A DNA stretch of 64,000 nucleotides, taken from Chionoecetes opilio. Taxonomy: Eukaryota; Arthropoda; Malacostraca; Decapoda; Majidae. The stretch lies in assembly GCA_016584305.1 (NCBI GenBank), contig JACEEZ010020957.1, positions 18,501 to 82,500 of the forward strand, read 5' to 3'. How positions within the stretch are numbered: the stretch's first letter is position 1; each line of letters starts with the position of its first letter. This document shows positions 1-9,540 of this stretch, one piece after another. Under the pieces are notes generated by a model that was given only the letters and a program-made list of their open reading frames with translations, was not told where the DNA came from and made no database searches. Made by a program: the position numbers and the translations under genes.

Positions 1-717
1 TGACTCACTGTGTAACTTCCCGTCACACTGAATCACTGTGTAACTTCCCGTCACACTGACTCACTGTGTAACTTCCCGTCACACTGAATCACTGTGTAAC
101 TTCCCGTCACACTGAATCACTGTGTAACTTCCCGTCACCCTGACTCACTGTGTAACTTCCCGTCACCCTGACTCACTGTGTAACTTCCCGTCACCCTGAC
201 TCACTGTGTAACTTCCCGTCACCCTAACTCACTGTGTAACTTTCCCGTCACACTGACCCCACTGTGTAACTTCCCGTCACCCTGACTCACTGTGTAACTT
301 CCCGTCACACTGACTCACTGTGTAACTTCCCGTCACACTGAATCACGGTGTAACTTCCCGTCACACTGAATCACTGTGTAACTTCCCGTCACACTGACTC
401 ACTGTGTAACTTCCCGTCACACTGAATCACTGTGTAACTTCCCGTCACCCTGACTCACTGTGTAACTTCCCGCCACACTGACTCACTGTGTAACTTCCCG
501 TCACACTGAATCACTGTGTAACTTCCCGTCACACTGACTCACTGTGTAACTTCCCGTCACCCTGACTCACTGTGTAACTTCCCGTCACCCTGACTCACTG
601 TGTAACTTCCCGTCACACTGACTCACTGTGTAACTTCCCGTCACCCTGACTCACTGTGTAACTTCCCGTCACCCTGAATCACTGTGTAACTTCCCGTCAC
701 ACTGAATCACTGTGTAA
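1..717. repeat. 28-bp minisatellite
   Basis: About 25 head-to-tail copies of a 28-bp unit built around ACTGTGTAACTTCCCGTCAC. Two positions alternate between copies (TGACTC/TGAATC and CACAC/CACCC). The array runs off the left edge of the window, so its full length is unknown. It contains no spacers and no coding sequence. Confidence 0.95.
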
Positions 718-1357
718 AGTATCTATACACACACACTCCAGCTATGAAAACATGGCCTTAGCTGTATCCATTGGAGTGTCCAGGGTCATCCACTCAGCTC
801 ACGCTCACCCGTCACCTCCCACAGCTGCTCACCCCGTCAGCTCCACCCCGCTCCCAAAACCCTATAAATAACATATGGCAATGAGCTTTCAAGCTATAAC
901 AGATAAATAATCAAACCCGCGCTTTTACGTCCGGCACATTTGGCATCCCGGGAACCCTGCTGCCAACTCAAGCTTGAGCTCATCGCGTCGGAGGTAAGTG
1001 CCACTGTGACAGCCTCTCATATTTATACCATTTTCACCCATTTCCACCCATTGCCAAGACATTTCCTTGGACACGGTATAAGTTGAAGGGCTGCTCTTGC
1101 CACCACGTACAAGGGATAAGAGAAAACAGGTGATAAAGAGGAGAAATGGGGAAGAGAAGATACGTGTAAACAAAAGCACGTGTGTATTTGCCTCTCTTTC
1201 TCTTGATCAGATTTTATTTAATTTCTGAATTATTCATTTTTCTCCTCCAAGCGTTAAATAGGACAACGTTAATTACTTCGTTATAGTTATAGCGTAACTT
1301 CTTATAGCGTTATTAGTCCGTTTTTACGTTATTTTTGATACAAACAAACTACAAACC
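718..1357. other. Unassigned single-copy stretch
   Basis: This stretch shows no recognisable gene. An 84-codon minus-strand frame at 925-1179 has no domain and unremarkable composition, and I do not support it. The right part (1250-1350) is AT-rich with short repeats of the type GTTATAGCG. Confidence 0.4.
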
Positions 1358-1359
1358 TA

Positions 1360-1853
1360 GCGTAGACAACACTAAAGTCGCCAGGACAACGTTTCTTTTC
1401 GATGTACAGACGTGTGGTGGCGTTAATACTTACATTTCTACATCCATGATTTCAGGAAAGTTAGAAGGGGCTATCTGGAGAGTGTGTCATTTTGTGTCTT
1501 CATCTGTGTCATAGTATGGCTATAAATGAACAAATGACCAAAATATCACCAGAGTGGCGACCTTGGTAACGACTACACTAAGGTCGCCAGCTAGTGATTA
1601 TGTCCTCTCGCCCGAAAGGTGATGAGCTGCTGTCTGTCGTCGCCCGAAAAAAAACGAGTAGTGAAATTTGAAACAGTTTATACTCACAGCTACAAAGCAT
1701 AAAACCACGCTGAAACAGTAGATTATACAGTCATGATATAAACTACTGTGTATCATCTTCAGTGGCACATACACAGCAGTAGTGATGCTATAATTCTTAA
1801 CATATGGCGCCTGGCGACATTAGTGCAGGTGGCGACTATAGTGTTATCTACGG
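1360..1853. mobile_element. TA-flanked MITE, family M1, copy 1
   Basis: A non-autonomous DNA transposon of 494 bp. Both ends carry an inverted repeat of the type CGTAGATAACACTATAGTCG (left end diverged) and are flanked by TA (1358-1359 and 1854-1855). The interior contains the block ACAGACGTGTGGTGG and the motif CGTCGCCCGAAAA, shared with the copies at 6773 and 18265. A TA target duplication fits the Tc1/mariner-type superfamily, but no transposase is present. The superfamily assignment is inferred. Confidence 0.8.
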
Positions 1854-1855
1854 TA

Positions 1856-2318
1856 AGCCATCATTACATAGAGGAAAATAAATGATATATTTTTGGTTTA
1901 CAGAAGTGACTAATTTGTGACGAAAGCTCATAGAGAGAATGTTTCCTAGAATACAATAATTTAAACAGAAACCATACTCACAATTGTGTAGGGAATTGTG
2001 GTCCTAGTGTGAATTATTACCACTAAGTGTTATATTTATGGTTTACAGAAGTGACTACAGGCTCCGAGGACCCCAGGCCGGAACAGAAATGACAAAGATA
2101 ACGTGAGTACGGAGGCGCGCAGAGATGGCCCAGTTCTCCTTAATAATAGCATTCAGGGTAAAACTTTGGAAGAAGTCCTTCACCCCTATCTTTTTTTTCT
2201 TCCCCCTATAGCCAACAAGCCTGGGGAACTGGCGGGAATACGGGGTTTTTGGGTGGGGGAAGCAAATATAAGTGATTTATGGCTCCAAAAAAAATCATCA
2301 AAGTCACTATGTAAAAAT
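1856..2318. other. Unassigned, with an 18-bp direct repeat
   Basis: AT-rich sequence without a recognisable gene. The string GGTTTACAGAAGTGACTA occurs at 1895-1912 and again at 2040-2057, so part of this stretch is an old tandem duplication of about 145 bp. A 74-codon frame at 2103-2327 has no recognisable domain. Confidence 0.45.
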
Positions 2319-2861
2319 CTAACCTAACCTAACCTTAACCACAAAGTATACCTAACCTAACCTAACCTAATCTTAACCACAAAGTATACCTAACCGAACC
2401 TAACCTAACCTTAACCACAAAGTATACCTAACCTAACTTAACCACAAAGTATACCTAACCTTAACCACAAAATATACCTAACCTAACCTAACCTAACCTT
2501 AACCACAAAGTATACCTAACCTAACCTAACCTAACCTTAACCACAAAGTATACCTAACCTAACCTAACCTAACCTTAACCACAAAGTATACTTAACCTAA
2601 CCTAACCTAACCTTAACCACAAAGTATACCTAAGCTAACCTAACCTAACCTTAACCACAAAGTATACCTAACCTAACCTAACCTTAACCACAAAGTATAC
2701 CTAACCTAACCTAACCTTAACCACAAAGTATACCTAACCTAACCTAACCTTAACCACAAAGTATACCTAACCTTAACCACAAAGTATACCTAACCTTAAC
2801 CACAAAGTATACCTAACCTAACCTAACCTTAACCTTAACCACAAAGTATACCTAACCTAAC
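2319..2861. repeat. Composite repeat with interstitial telomere motif (CCTAA)n
   Basis: One to four copies of CCTAA (the complement of the arthropod telomere motif TTAGG) alternate with the 16-mer TTAACCACAAAGTATA, in about 16 cycles. Cycle length varies because the CCTAA number varies. It is flanked by ordinary sequence on both sides, so it is not a chromosome end. A heavily decayed trace with the same ingredients is visible near 47810-47890. Confidence 0.9.
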
Positions 2862-3522
2862 TGGACTTAGAATTTTTTGAGGCACCTCATATTTGATAGC
2901 GGCCGTGTGGGTTAACCAAGGCTGAGCGCACGCTGGAACCTTTACAGATGTGAAGTACAATAAGCATACAATACAGTGCGGTAGTTCATTTCAGTCAAAG
3001 CCGGAAGGATGAGTTCCAAAGTATTTCCCAGGCGTGTGTGTGGGAAGGGTGTCGGTGTGCAGGCGTGTGTGTGGGAAGGAAGCATGCTGCACCCATAAAG
3101 GATGCATGCATGTGGCATATAGCAAAAAAAATCTATCAGAAACACCCAAATATCTTCAAGTACTATTATATTTATCTCTGTGTTTACGTGCCTCTGATCA
3201 GCGCGGGAAGATGAGCCTCCCTGATGGTACGTCACGGAGCCTGAGCCTGAGCGTCTGCAAATCTTGAGTGCGTTTTGAGAACTCGGGGAATTTGCAGATT
3301 TTGATTGCGGATTATTTAAAAACGGCTGACTGGATACAAAAAGTGACGACGTATTGTTGATATACTCGTCAATGGCTATGATTTGACTGCATTAAATCAG
3401 GAATGATGAAATGGTCTGGACGACTACTTTAATATATCTACGTTCTAAAAGTGAAAATTTCATTGTTCGGCTCGGCGCTGGTCCCGAGGTTGCCGAGTTT
3501 GGGAACTTCAACCTGTACTACA
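2862..3522. other. Unassigned
   Basis: No recognisable gene. It includes short GT-rich imperfect repeats (3035-3080). The small open frames on both strands here overlap each other, lack domains and are not supported. Confidence 0.4.
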
Positions 3523-3766
3523 AAAGTGTTTTTAGCCCAAAACCCCACTTGAAAATGATTCAATCGATATGGGACCAAGCCACTATAGCCACTAACTATA
3601 CTAACTAACTATAGCCACTAACTATAGCCACTATAGCCACTTACCACCTATGATTTATTTGCAATTTTTTGAGCCTATTCTCATCAAAATTGAATTTACA
3701 GTTTCGGTTACCCAAAACAGACAGACAGACAGACACACACACGGCTACTCCTATAGTATATTAGAT
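3523..3766 (+). repeat. Dispersed repeat R1, copy 1
   Basis: Shares the order AGTGTTTTTAGCCCAAAACC, GATTTATTTGCAATTTTT, a CAGACAGA/CACA microsatellite and GGCTACTCCTATAGTATATT with 29708-29894. This copy carries an extra stretch of CTATAGCCACTAA repeats (3590-3645). Ending in a short microsatellite is typical of retroposed 3' ends of LINEs or SINEs. No coding sequence is visible, and the class is uncertain. Confidence 0.7.
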
Positions 3767-3778
3767 ATAAAAAAAAAA

Positions 3779-3832
3779 ATAGTCTTTGCCTTGCCGAGTT
3801 ATATCAAATGCCGAGTTATAAGGGTTTTACTG
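3779..3832. mobile_element. Terminal fragment of the pogo/Tigger-like element
   Basis: Contains the terminal motif of the element at 11366-12855: GCCGAGTTATA repeated, then AAGGGTTTTACTG, followed by TA (3833-3834). Only this one end is recognisable. It directly abuts the broken C-terminal part of the LINE that starts at 3835. Confidence 0.7.
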
Positions 3833-3834
3833 TA

Positions 3835-4305
3835 TTCCATTTTTGGTCGATGGATCATTGTAGTAATGATCTTTCTCATCATATTTGTGTCCCTGTAATG
3901 AAATGCCAGTCTAATATTCTTTGACATCCTGTCTGTAGCTCCAAATATTTTATTGCTATGTTTTTGTGGTTGTAGGTTGTTGTGCATTATCACGGCCAGG
4001 TCCTTTTCTTCCTGAACCTTGGCAATGATTTCATTTACCATTTTATATGCCCATTTATGCCTCTTCGCTTTTGCCAATTTCCATCACATGACACTTATTT
4101 ACATTAAATTCCATTTCCCATCTTTTGCTCCATGGTAGATCTTGTTCAGGTCATTTTGTAGTGTTGCACAATCTTTGTAGCTTTTTATTTCTCTTAATAG
4201 TTTTGCATCATCCGCCAATAGACTAATATAACTATTTATTTCCTCCGTCATGTCATTGAGGTCAATCGTGAACATTATTGGTGGCAACTCTGATCCTTGT
4301 GGCAG

Positions 4306-4372
<67 letters not shown>

Positions 4373-5470
4373 AACTACAACAACAACACTGATCCTTGTG
4401 GCAGCCCACTAAATACCTTCCTCCATTCAGACTTGTCATCCTTCACTACTGTTCTCATTTCTCTTGCTCTCAGATCACTTGCCATCCAGGCTGTGATCAG
4501 CCCTGTGATTCATCCTAGATTTTCCAATTTACAAAGTAATCTCATGTGGAACTTTATCAAATGTGTTTTTAAGATCTAGATATACACAGTCTGCCCAGCC
4601 ATCTCTTTCTTGTGTTGCATCAATGACTCTTGAGTAAAAGCTTATTCAGTGGGTCACACATGATCTCTCTTTCCTAAAAGCCTACTGCCGGCCTGTTATC
4701 ATGCCTTCATTGCCTAAGTGTTCCGTCCCTGGCTTCTTTATTATTGTCTCCCCTATCTTGCACCCTGTGCTAGTCCATGACACTGCTCTATCATTTACTG
4801 GTTCATCCTTCCTCCCAGTGTTATATATTGGCACTCTATCTGCTCTCTTGCACTCCTTTGGCACTTGTCCCGTTGTTAAGGACCACTTTATTACATCATA
4901 CACTGGTTCAAACAACTGCTTTCTGCACTCTTTTAAAACATAACCCAACATGCCGTCTGGTCCCAGGGCTTGCCTCTCCTGCAAGGCCTTCAACAAGTCA
5001 CACACTTCCTCCTTCTCTATTTTTATTTTCCACTCCTTTCTGACTTTTTTCATTCCTTGCGGTTCATTGAATTTTGATTCTTTTGTGAACACTTGCTGAA
5101 AGATTGTATTTAGAATTTGACTCATTATTTTTGTATCTTCATATATGCTATTACCTTCCTTCAGTCTCTCCACTTTGTCCTTATGCTTGATTCTTGCATG
5201 GATAAACCTGTAGAACAGTTTGGGTTCTTCCTGACACTGGTCAACGCTAGCCTTCTCATAACTCTTCCCTTCCTCTCCCCTTAAGGCACACACAGTCATT
5301 TCTTGCTCATTTATAGTCTGCTTGATTTCTTTGTGTACGATTTTTCTTTACTTTTTTCCCATGCCTCGTCCCTTATTCTCCTTGCCCTCTCACACCTTCC
5401 ATTACACCATTCTTTCCTTCCCTTTACTCTTGGTGTGTTTTGTGGTGTTTTTCAACTCCTTTCTCATATG
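3835..5470 (-). pseudogene. LINE family A, decayed reverse transcriptase
   Basis: Minus-strand remnant of a non-LTR retrotransposon. In protein order it shows the pre-RT linker and RT fingers (about 5440-4700, with a GPDG motif and a WCNGRCERARR-type stretch), then the GxPQGS motif (duplicated around the TAC repeat), then the palm with ADDAKLL (about 4240-4190), and a C-terminal thumb region with QEEKDLAVIMHNN (about 4010-3970). Stops and frameshifts break it into at least four pieces, so it cannot encode an active enzyme. The C-terminal end is cut at 3835 by a pogo-like terminus. The endonuclease part of the same element lies upstream on the same strand at 6545-7960. The match to a LINE is clear; the clade (Jockey/CR1-like) is a guess. 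Confidence 0.85.
4307..4389. repeat. (TAC)n microsatellite flanked by a 16-bp duplication
   Basis: About 22 TAC triplets with an imperfect AAC tail. The 16-mer TGATCCTTGTGGCAGC stands immediately before it (4291-4306) and immediately after it (4390-4405). The duplicated 16-mer encodes, on the minus strand, the GxPQGS motif of the LINE. The microsatellite therefore arrived after the LINE, by an event that duplicated the target. Confidence 0.85.
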
Positions 5471-5474
5471 AGGC

Positions 5475-6545
5475 GTGCCGCGGCAGAAGGATACTATGTG
5501 CCAAAATCAATATTCGTCAGAAAACGCAGTTAAAGATTGGGAATGTTTGGGAATGATTATCTCAAGAACTGTTTGAGTTAGAATGAAGTGTTGTATATCA
5601 AATAAAAGCTGAGGAACTCGGCTTTTCATTTCAGTTTAGAAAAAAAATGTTATCACAAATTACACCTGGGAACAAATTTTTGTTGAGTTAGGTCTGACAC
5701 TTGTTATTAAGTAATTTTTGGGTGCTGAATCCAAAACTGATCTCAGTTTTTCTCTATCACGTCAAGTTTTTGAACTGTAGGATTTTCGTATTCTTCAAAA
5801 ATGGGGCATTCCAGGACAGGTGGCCCAGAGAGTAACACCTCACCAACTCTGATTTTGCTTAAATTTGGCACATGTTATGAGTGTTGCTGCCATATGCCTT
5901 GTGCAAAATTTGAGCACTCTAGGGTCAACGGGGCTCCTGTAAGAGGTCATCAAAATTTTGGCATGACCTCGAAAATGACCTAAAAGATCAAACTTCAAAT
6001 GTCCCTAAAATCTTTATTTATAAACTTAGAGAGATGGTTTTAATATCTTTTACTCAGTATGAGTCTCTGAATCATTCTAGGTTTACAGAATTAACTTACA
6101 TCAATAACTGAAAAAAGGGCACAAAATTTGAACTTTGACCTTGACCTGTGACCTTGAAGTTCATTCGCGACAAAAAAAATAATTTAGTCAAAATTGAAGC
6201 TTTGTATGTTTACTTCAAAATAACAAAAAAATTGTGTCTTATTCTACATAGGTAAGCCTGTACAGGTTGTCAAAGCCAGGCAGAAATATGTTATACCTAT
6301 ATTCGGACCATGTTTTTCTATTTTTATATACCTATTTAGCTATGAAAAATGAGTTTTAGCCACAGATAAATGAATATTAATACAAATAAATAAGAAAAAT
6401 TATGTTAGAGTGAACCATTTATTCAATTGATTGAACTAATGAATGAAATTGTTTAGTAAAATAGTAAGCTCATAAATTAAATTATAAAATGAAAATAAAT
6501 TAATACATTTGTTAAAAGTACTTTTCAATTGATCCTGTGTGTTAC
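5475..6545. mobile_element. Unassigned insert of about 1.07 kb inside LINE A
   Basis: LINE A homology stops near 5470 and resumes near 6545. The intervening AT-rich DNA has no LINE coding similarity. It contains alternating phrases such as TTTGACCTTGACCTGTGACC (near 6134) and no long open frame. Its exact ends and any target duplication could not be fixed by eye. It is probably a mobile insert of unknown class. Confidence 0.5.
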
Positions 6546-6772
6546 CAGGATGCGGTGCCAGGAACCAACTCAAATGCACCCAACCTACCTCTTTATTTTT
6601 TCAGTTCTTCCATGTTAGTTTTTCCCAAAGTCTCTTCTGGTCCTTTTGTACAATTCATCTTCCTCCTTTATGTCCTCTTTCGTCTCCATTTCTAAGACTA
6701 TAGGGTCACTTTTTCCAATGGGGCAGCCATAATGGATCTCATTTGCTAGGTCTATACCTTGTGTTAACACTA
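6545..6772 (-). pseudogene. LINE family A, end of endonuclease domain and linker
   Basis: The minus-strand frame continues the endonuclease from 7400 upward and reads through LANEIHYGCPIGKSDPIVLE, the SDH-type catalytic end of the apurinic-like endonuclease of LINEs (here SDP, so the catalytic His is lost). A lysine/glutamate-rich linker with RTRRDFGKN then ends in a stop. It is separated from the rest of the endonuclease only by the MITE at 6773-7399. Confidence 0.8.
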
Positions 6773-7399
6773 CCGTAGATAACAGTGAAGTCGCCAGTTC
6801 TACGTTTCTTTGTTATGTACAGACGTGTGGTGGCGTTAATACTTACATTTGTACATCCATGATTTCAGGACAGTTAGAAGGGTCTATCTGGAAAGTCTGT
6901 GTCATGTTGTGTCTTCATCTGTGTCATATCAGGGCTATACGTGAACAGATTACAAAAATAAAACCGAGTGGCGACCTCACTATACCTACTACAGTAAAGT
7001 CGCCAGCTAGTATTTTAACCCAACAGTTGAGTCGCCACTCTGGGGAATTCAGGGAAATTAGAGGTAAAGTAAAACAAGTCTCTATATATATTACCTGCGG
7101 AAGATGCTTGGATATATAAAAATTCCTCTGCCAACGTGAAACAAAATTCTATTCAAGTTTGTGTCCTGCCGCCCGAAAAGCTACTGTTTACTGTCTGTCA
7201 TCGCGCGAAGAAAAACGTGAGAAGCAAAATGCGCAACAGTTATACTTGCAGATACAAAGCATAAAACAACGCTGAAACAGGGTAGATTATACAGTCATGA
7301 TATAAACTACTGTGTAACATCTTCAGTGGCACATAAAAATCAGTAGTGATGCTATAATTCGTAATATTTGGCGCCTTACGACTTCACTGTTATCTACGG
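6773..7399. mobile_element. TA-flanked MITE, family M1, copy 2
   Basis: A 627-bp element whose ends, CCGTAGATAACAGTGAAGTC and its exact reverse complement, form a perfect terminal inverted repeat of at least 21 bp. The flanking target duplication is TA (6771-6772 and 7400-7401). It is inserted in the endonuclease gene of LINE A. Removing it with one TA leaves the frame open across the junction (D-L-V codons). No transposase is encoded; the small plus-strand frame at 6859-7119 lies inside it and is not a gene. Confidence 0.9.
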
Positions 7400-7957
7400 T
7401 AGGTCAAGTCTTGCTGGTTCGTCATCTGCCCTCTATCTTGTGTTTTCTGTCACCCATTGAGTCATCGTGTTTTCCATTCTCAGTTTCAACAATCTATTCC
7501 CCAGGTAATTTCATTTCCTCCTTCCAATGTCTCCCATTTTACTTCCTTGCAGTTAAAGTCTCCAACCAGCAGTGTCTTTTTACTAGTCTTGTTTATTTTG
7601 TTTAAGACCTTCAAGGTGTCTTCTAATACTTTCTCATGTTCTTCCTTGTTCCAGGTATTTGTTCTGGGTGGTACACAGGTTGCCACTAGTGTGTGTGTTC
7701 TGGGTGGTACACAGGTTGCCACTAGTGTCTGTGTTCTGGGTGGTACACAGGTTGCCACTAGTGTCTGTGTTTCTCTATTTCTGACTTCTATTTGTACACT
7801 CACTGTTTCAGCTCTTCCTTCTCCATGCTCCACTTTTCTTACCTTCACCCCTAATTTTGTCAGTATCATAACTCCACCACCTCTTCTGCCACTTCTGTCC
7901 CTTCTAAACATGTTATATTCGTTACTTAGCATCACTTGATCTTCCTTTACTGAAAGG

Positions 7958-7960
<3 letters not shown>
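7400..7960 (-). pseudogene. LINE family A, endonuclease domain
   Basis: The minus-strand frame encodes most of an APE-type endonuclease. GRRGGGVMI (about 7895-7865) lies near the N-terminal end, VATCVPPRT follows, and LLVGDFNCKEVKWE (about 7565-7520) is the catalytic GDFN motif of the family. Its role in an intact element is to nick the target DNA for target-primed reverse transcription. The segment encoding QTLVATCVPPRT is present three times as exact 36-bp tandem copies (7661-7768), which would insert 24 residues into the fold. The frame is cut at its N-terminal side by a TG microsatellite at 7961. The copy is non-functional. Confidence 0.85.

Positions 7961-8014
<54 letters not shown>
7961..8014. 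repeat. (TG)27 microsatellite
   Basis: An uninterrupted dinucleotide run that marks the abrupt 5' limit of the LINE A remnant. Confidence 0.95.
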
Positions 8015-8016
<2 letters not shown>

Positions 8017-8438
8017 GCAGTAAGGGAGTGTATGTGACATCATTTAAGCCTGTGTTTATGTGGGGCCGTCACACACCACAAACAATTCTTGACTTCATTG
8101 CAAAAGTAGCGGTGATGTGATGTCACGGCTGGTGTTCTGTAGAGTGGTGGCGTGAGGCTCCTGTGCTGGCCTTACTCCTTGGCTGCAAACACTGGCTAGG
8201 TGTTAGTTGGAGGGTGAAGCAGGAAGCACTTGCCTGCTTGTGTGCTGACGGCCATCAATGTTACAGGTGCTGAGGTGAAGAGTCTAGGTCGGCGCCCACG
8301 CCAGGACTCCTCCCGGCTTCCCTTGTATTAGGGAACGCTTGGTTCGTCCCCGGGGCAGTCTGGCCGGCCTCCACCGGGGTTCCTGCAGGACCAGCCGACG
8401 CCTCCCACCACAGGGGTGCTGGCAGAAGTAGTGTTGCA
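8015..8438 (+). promoter_or_regulatory. Upstream region of the zinc-finger gene
   Basis: Sequence of higher GC content with several CpG dinucleotides (especially 8290-8410), directly ahead of the zinc-finger frame. The open frame extends upstream of the first ATG for some codons without an obvious stop, so a 5' exon and splice acceptor here are possible. I see no convincing TATA box and mark this only as the likely promoter or 5' UTR region. Confidence 0.35.
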
Positions 8439-9287
8439 ATGGAGAGCGTGAAGACCTACACTTGTGACCACTGTGGCAGAGTGTGCTCCAGCAAGGCTGG
8501 CATTACTGCACACGTCCTCACCCATACACGCAAGACAGGGCTGAGGTGTTACCACTGTGGCAAAGTGTTCACTCGTAAAGGTTCTCTTAGGAGCCACATG
8601 CTCACCCACACTGGTGTGAGGGACTTTGCGTGCCAGGAGTGTGGGAAAACATTTACCCACAAGAGCAGTCTTAACGGACACATGCTCACCCACACTGGTG
8701 AGAGAAACTTCGAGTGTCAGGAGTGTAGAAAAACATTTACCGACAAAAGCAATCTTAACAAACACATCCTCACCCACACTGGTGAGAGAAACTTTGAGTG
8801 TCAGGAGTGTAGAAAAACATTTACCCGCAAGAGCAGTCTGAACACACACATCCTCATCCACACTGGTGAGAGAAACTTCGAGTGTCAGGAGTGTAGAAAA
8901 ACATTTACCGACAAAAGCAATCTTAACAAACACATGCTCACCCACACTGGTGAGAAAAACTTTGAGTGTCAGGAGTGTGGGAAAACATTTACCCAGAAGG
9001 GCAGTCTGAACACACACATGCTCACCCACACTGGTGAGAGAAACTTTGAGTGTCAGGAGTGTGGGAAAACATTTACCCGCAAGAGCAGTCTTAACATACA
9101 CATGCTCACCCACACTGGTGAGAGAAACTTTGAGTGTCAGGAGTGTGGGAAAACATTTACCCGCAAGAGCAGTCTTAACACACACATGCTCACCCACACT
9201 GGTGAGAGGAAGTACAAGTGTGATATTTGCGGCAAGTGTTTTCCTAGCAAGAGTGGTGTTGCCAGGCATATCCAGACACACCTGTGA
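8439..9287 (+). CDS. C2H2 zinc-finger protein, ten tandem fingers
   Basis: A 282-residue protein made almost wholly of ten classical C2H2 fingers (C-X2-C-X12-H-X3-H) joined by TGER/TGEK linkers, the usual architecture of nuclear DNA-binding transcription factors. Fingers 1 (YTCDHCGRVC...) and 10 (YKCDICGKCF...) are divergent. Fingers 3-9 are near copies of one 28-residue (84-bp) unit with FECQECGKTFT. The predicted base-contact residues differ: TDKSNLNKH in fingers 4 and 6, TRKSSLNTH in 5 and 9, TRKSSLNIH in 8, TQKGSLNTH in 7, THKSSLNGH in 3. No KRAB, ZAD, BTB or SET domain is encoded here, so either it is a finger-only protein or this is the last exon of a longer gene. The start chosen is the first ATG of the frame; the stop is TGA. 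The open frame on the opposite strand (8328-9509) is longer but is only the antisense shadow of the repeats. The target gene is unknown. Confidence 0.85.
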   Translation: MESVKTYTCDHCGRVCSSKAGITAHVLTHTRKTGLRCYHCGKVFTRKGSLRSHMLTHTGVRDFACQECGKTFTHKSSLNGHMLTHTGERNFECQECRKTFTDKSNLNKHILTHTGERNFECQECRKTFTRKSSLNTHILIHTGERNFECQECRKTFTDKSNLNKHMLTHTGEKNFECQECGKTFTQKGSLNTHMLTHTGERNFECQECGKTFTRKSSLNIHMLTHTGERNFECQECGKTFTRKSSLNTHMLTHTGERKYKCDICGKCFPSKSGVARHIQTHL

Positions 9288-9540
9288 GGGGCAGCCTGCC
9301 AGGAGGGAGTGGCTGTGTGCACTTAATGTAAAGTAATGCATAGGGGTAACACTGTCGCAGCTCAGAGTGAGAGTCACACACAGATAACAGCCGGTGAGAA
9401 TAGTATGAGTTCCTGTACAAGAGAGAGTGTGCAGGAGTTTGGTCTCAGGAAATGTAACAAGAATATTAAACTTGCAAGTGCCCAGCCTGCGTCTCCCTTC
9501 CTCCTCCATGCTAACATATACTGTAGGAATACATAGGAGA
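9288..9540 (+). other. 3' flank of the zinc-finger gene
   Basis: Probable 3' UTR and flank. No strict AATAAA is seen in the first 250 bases; AATATTAAA near 9460 is the nearest AT-rich candidate. No other gene is visible. Confidence 0.3.

Noticed and set aside
1..717. CRISPR-like appearance of regularly repeated 28-bp units (also 19865-20630 and 58391-59447)
   Set aside because: Units follow head to tail without unique spacers, and the context is eukaryotic.
2042..2098. Possible small exon: acceptor-like TATGGTTTACAG at 2046 and donor-like GTGAGT at 2102
   Set aside because: The acceptor sequence is part of a duplicated repeat and no conserved peptide is encoded.
8328..9509. 393-codon minus-strand open frame, longer than the zinc-finger frame
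   Set aside because: It is the antisense of the 84-bp finger repeats; the plus strand has ten perfect C2H2 motifs, the minus strand has no domain.
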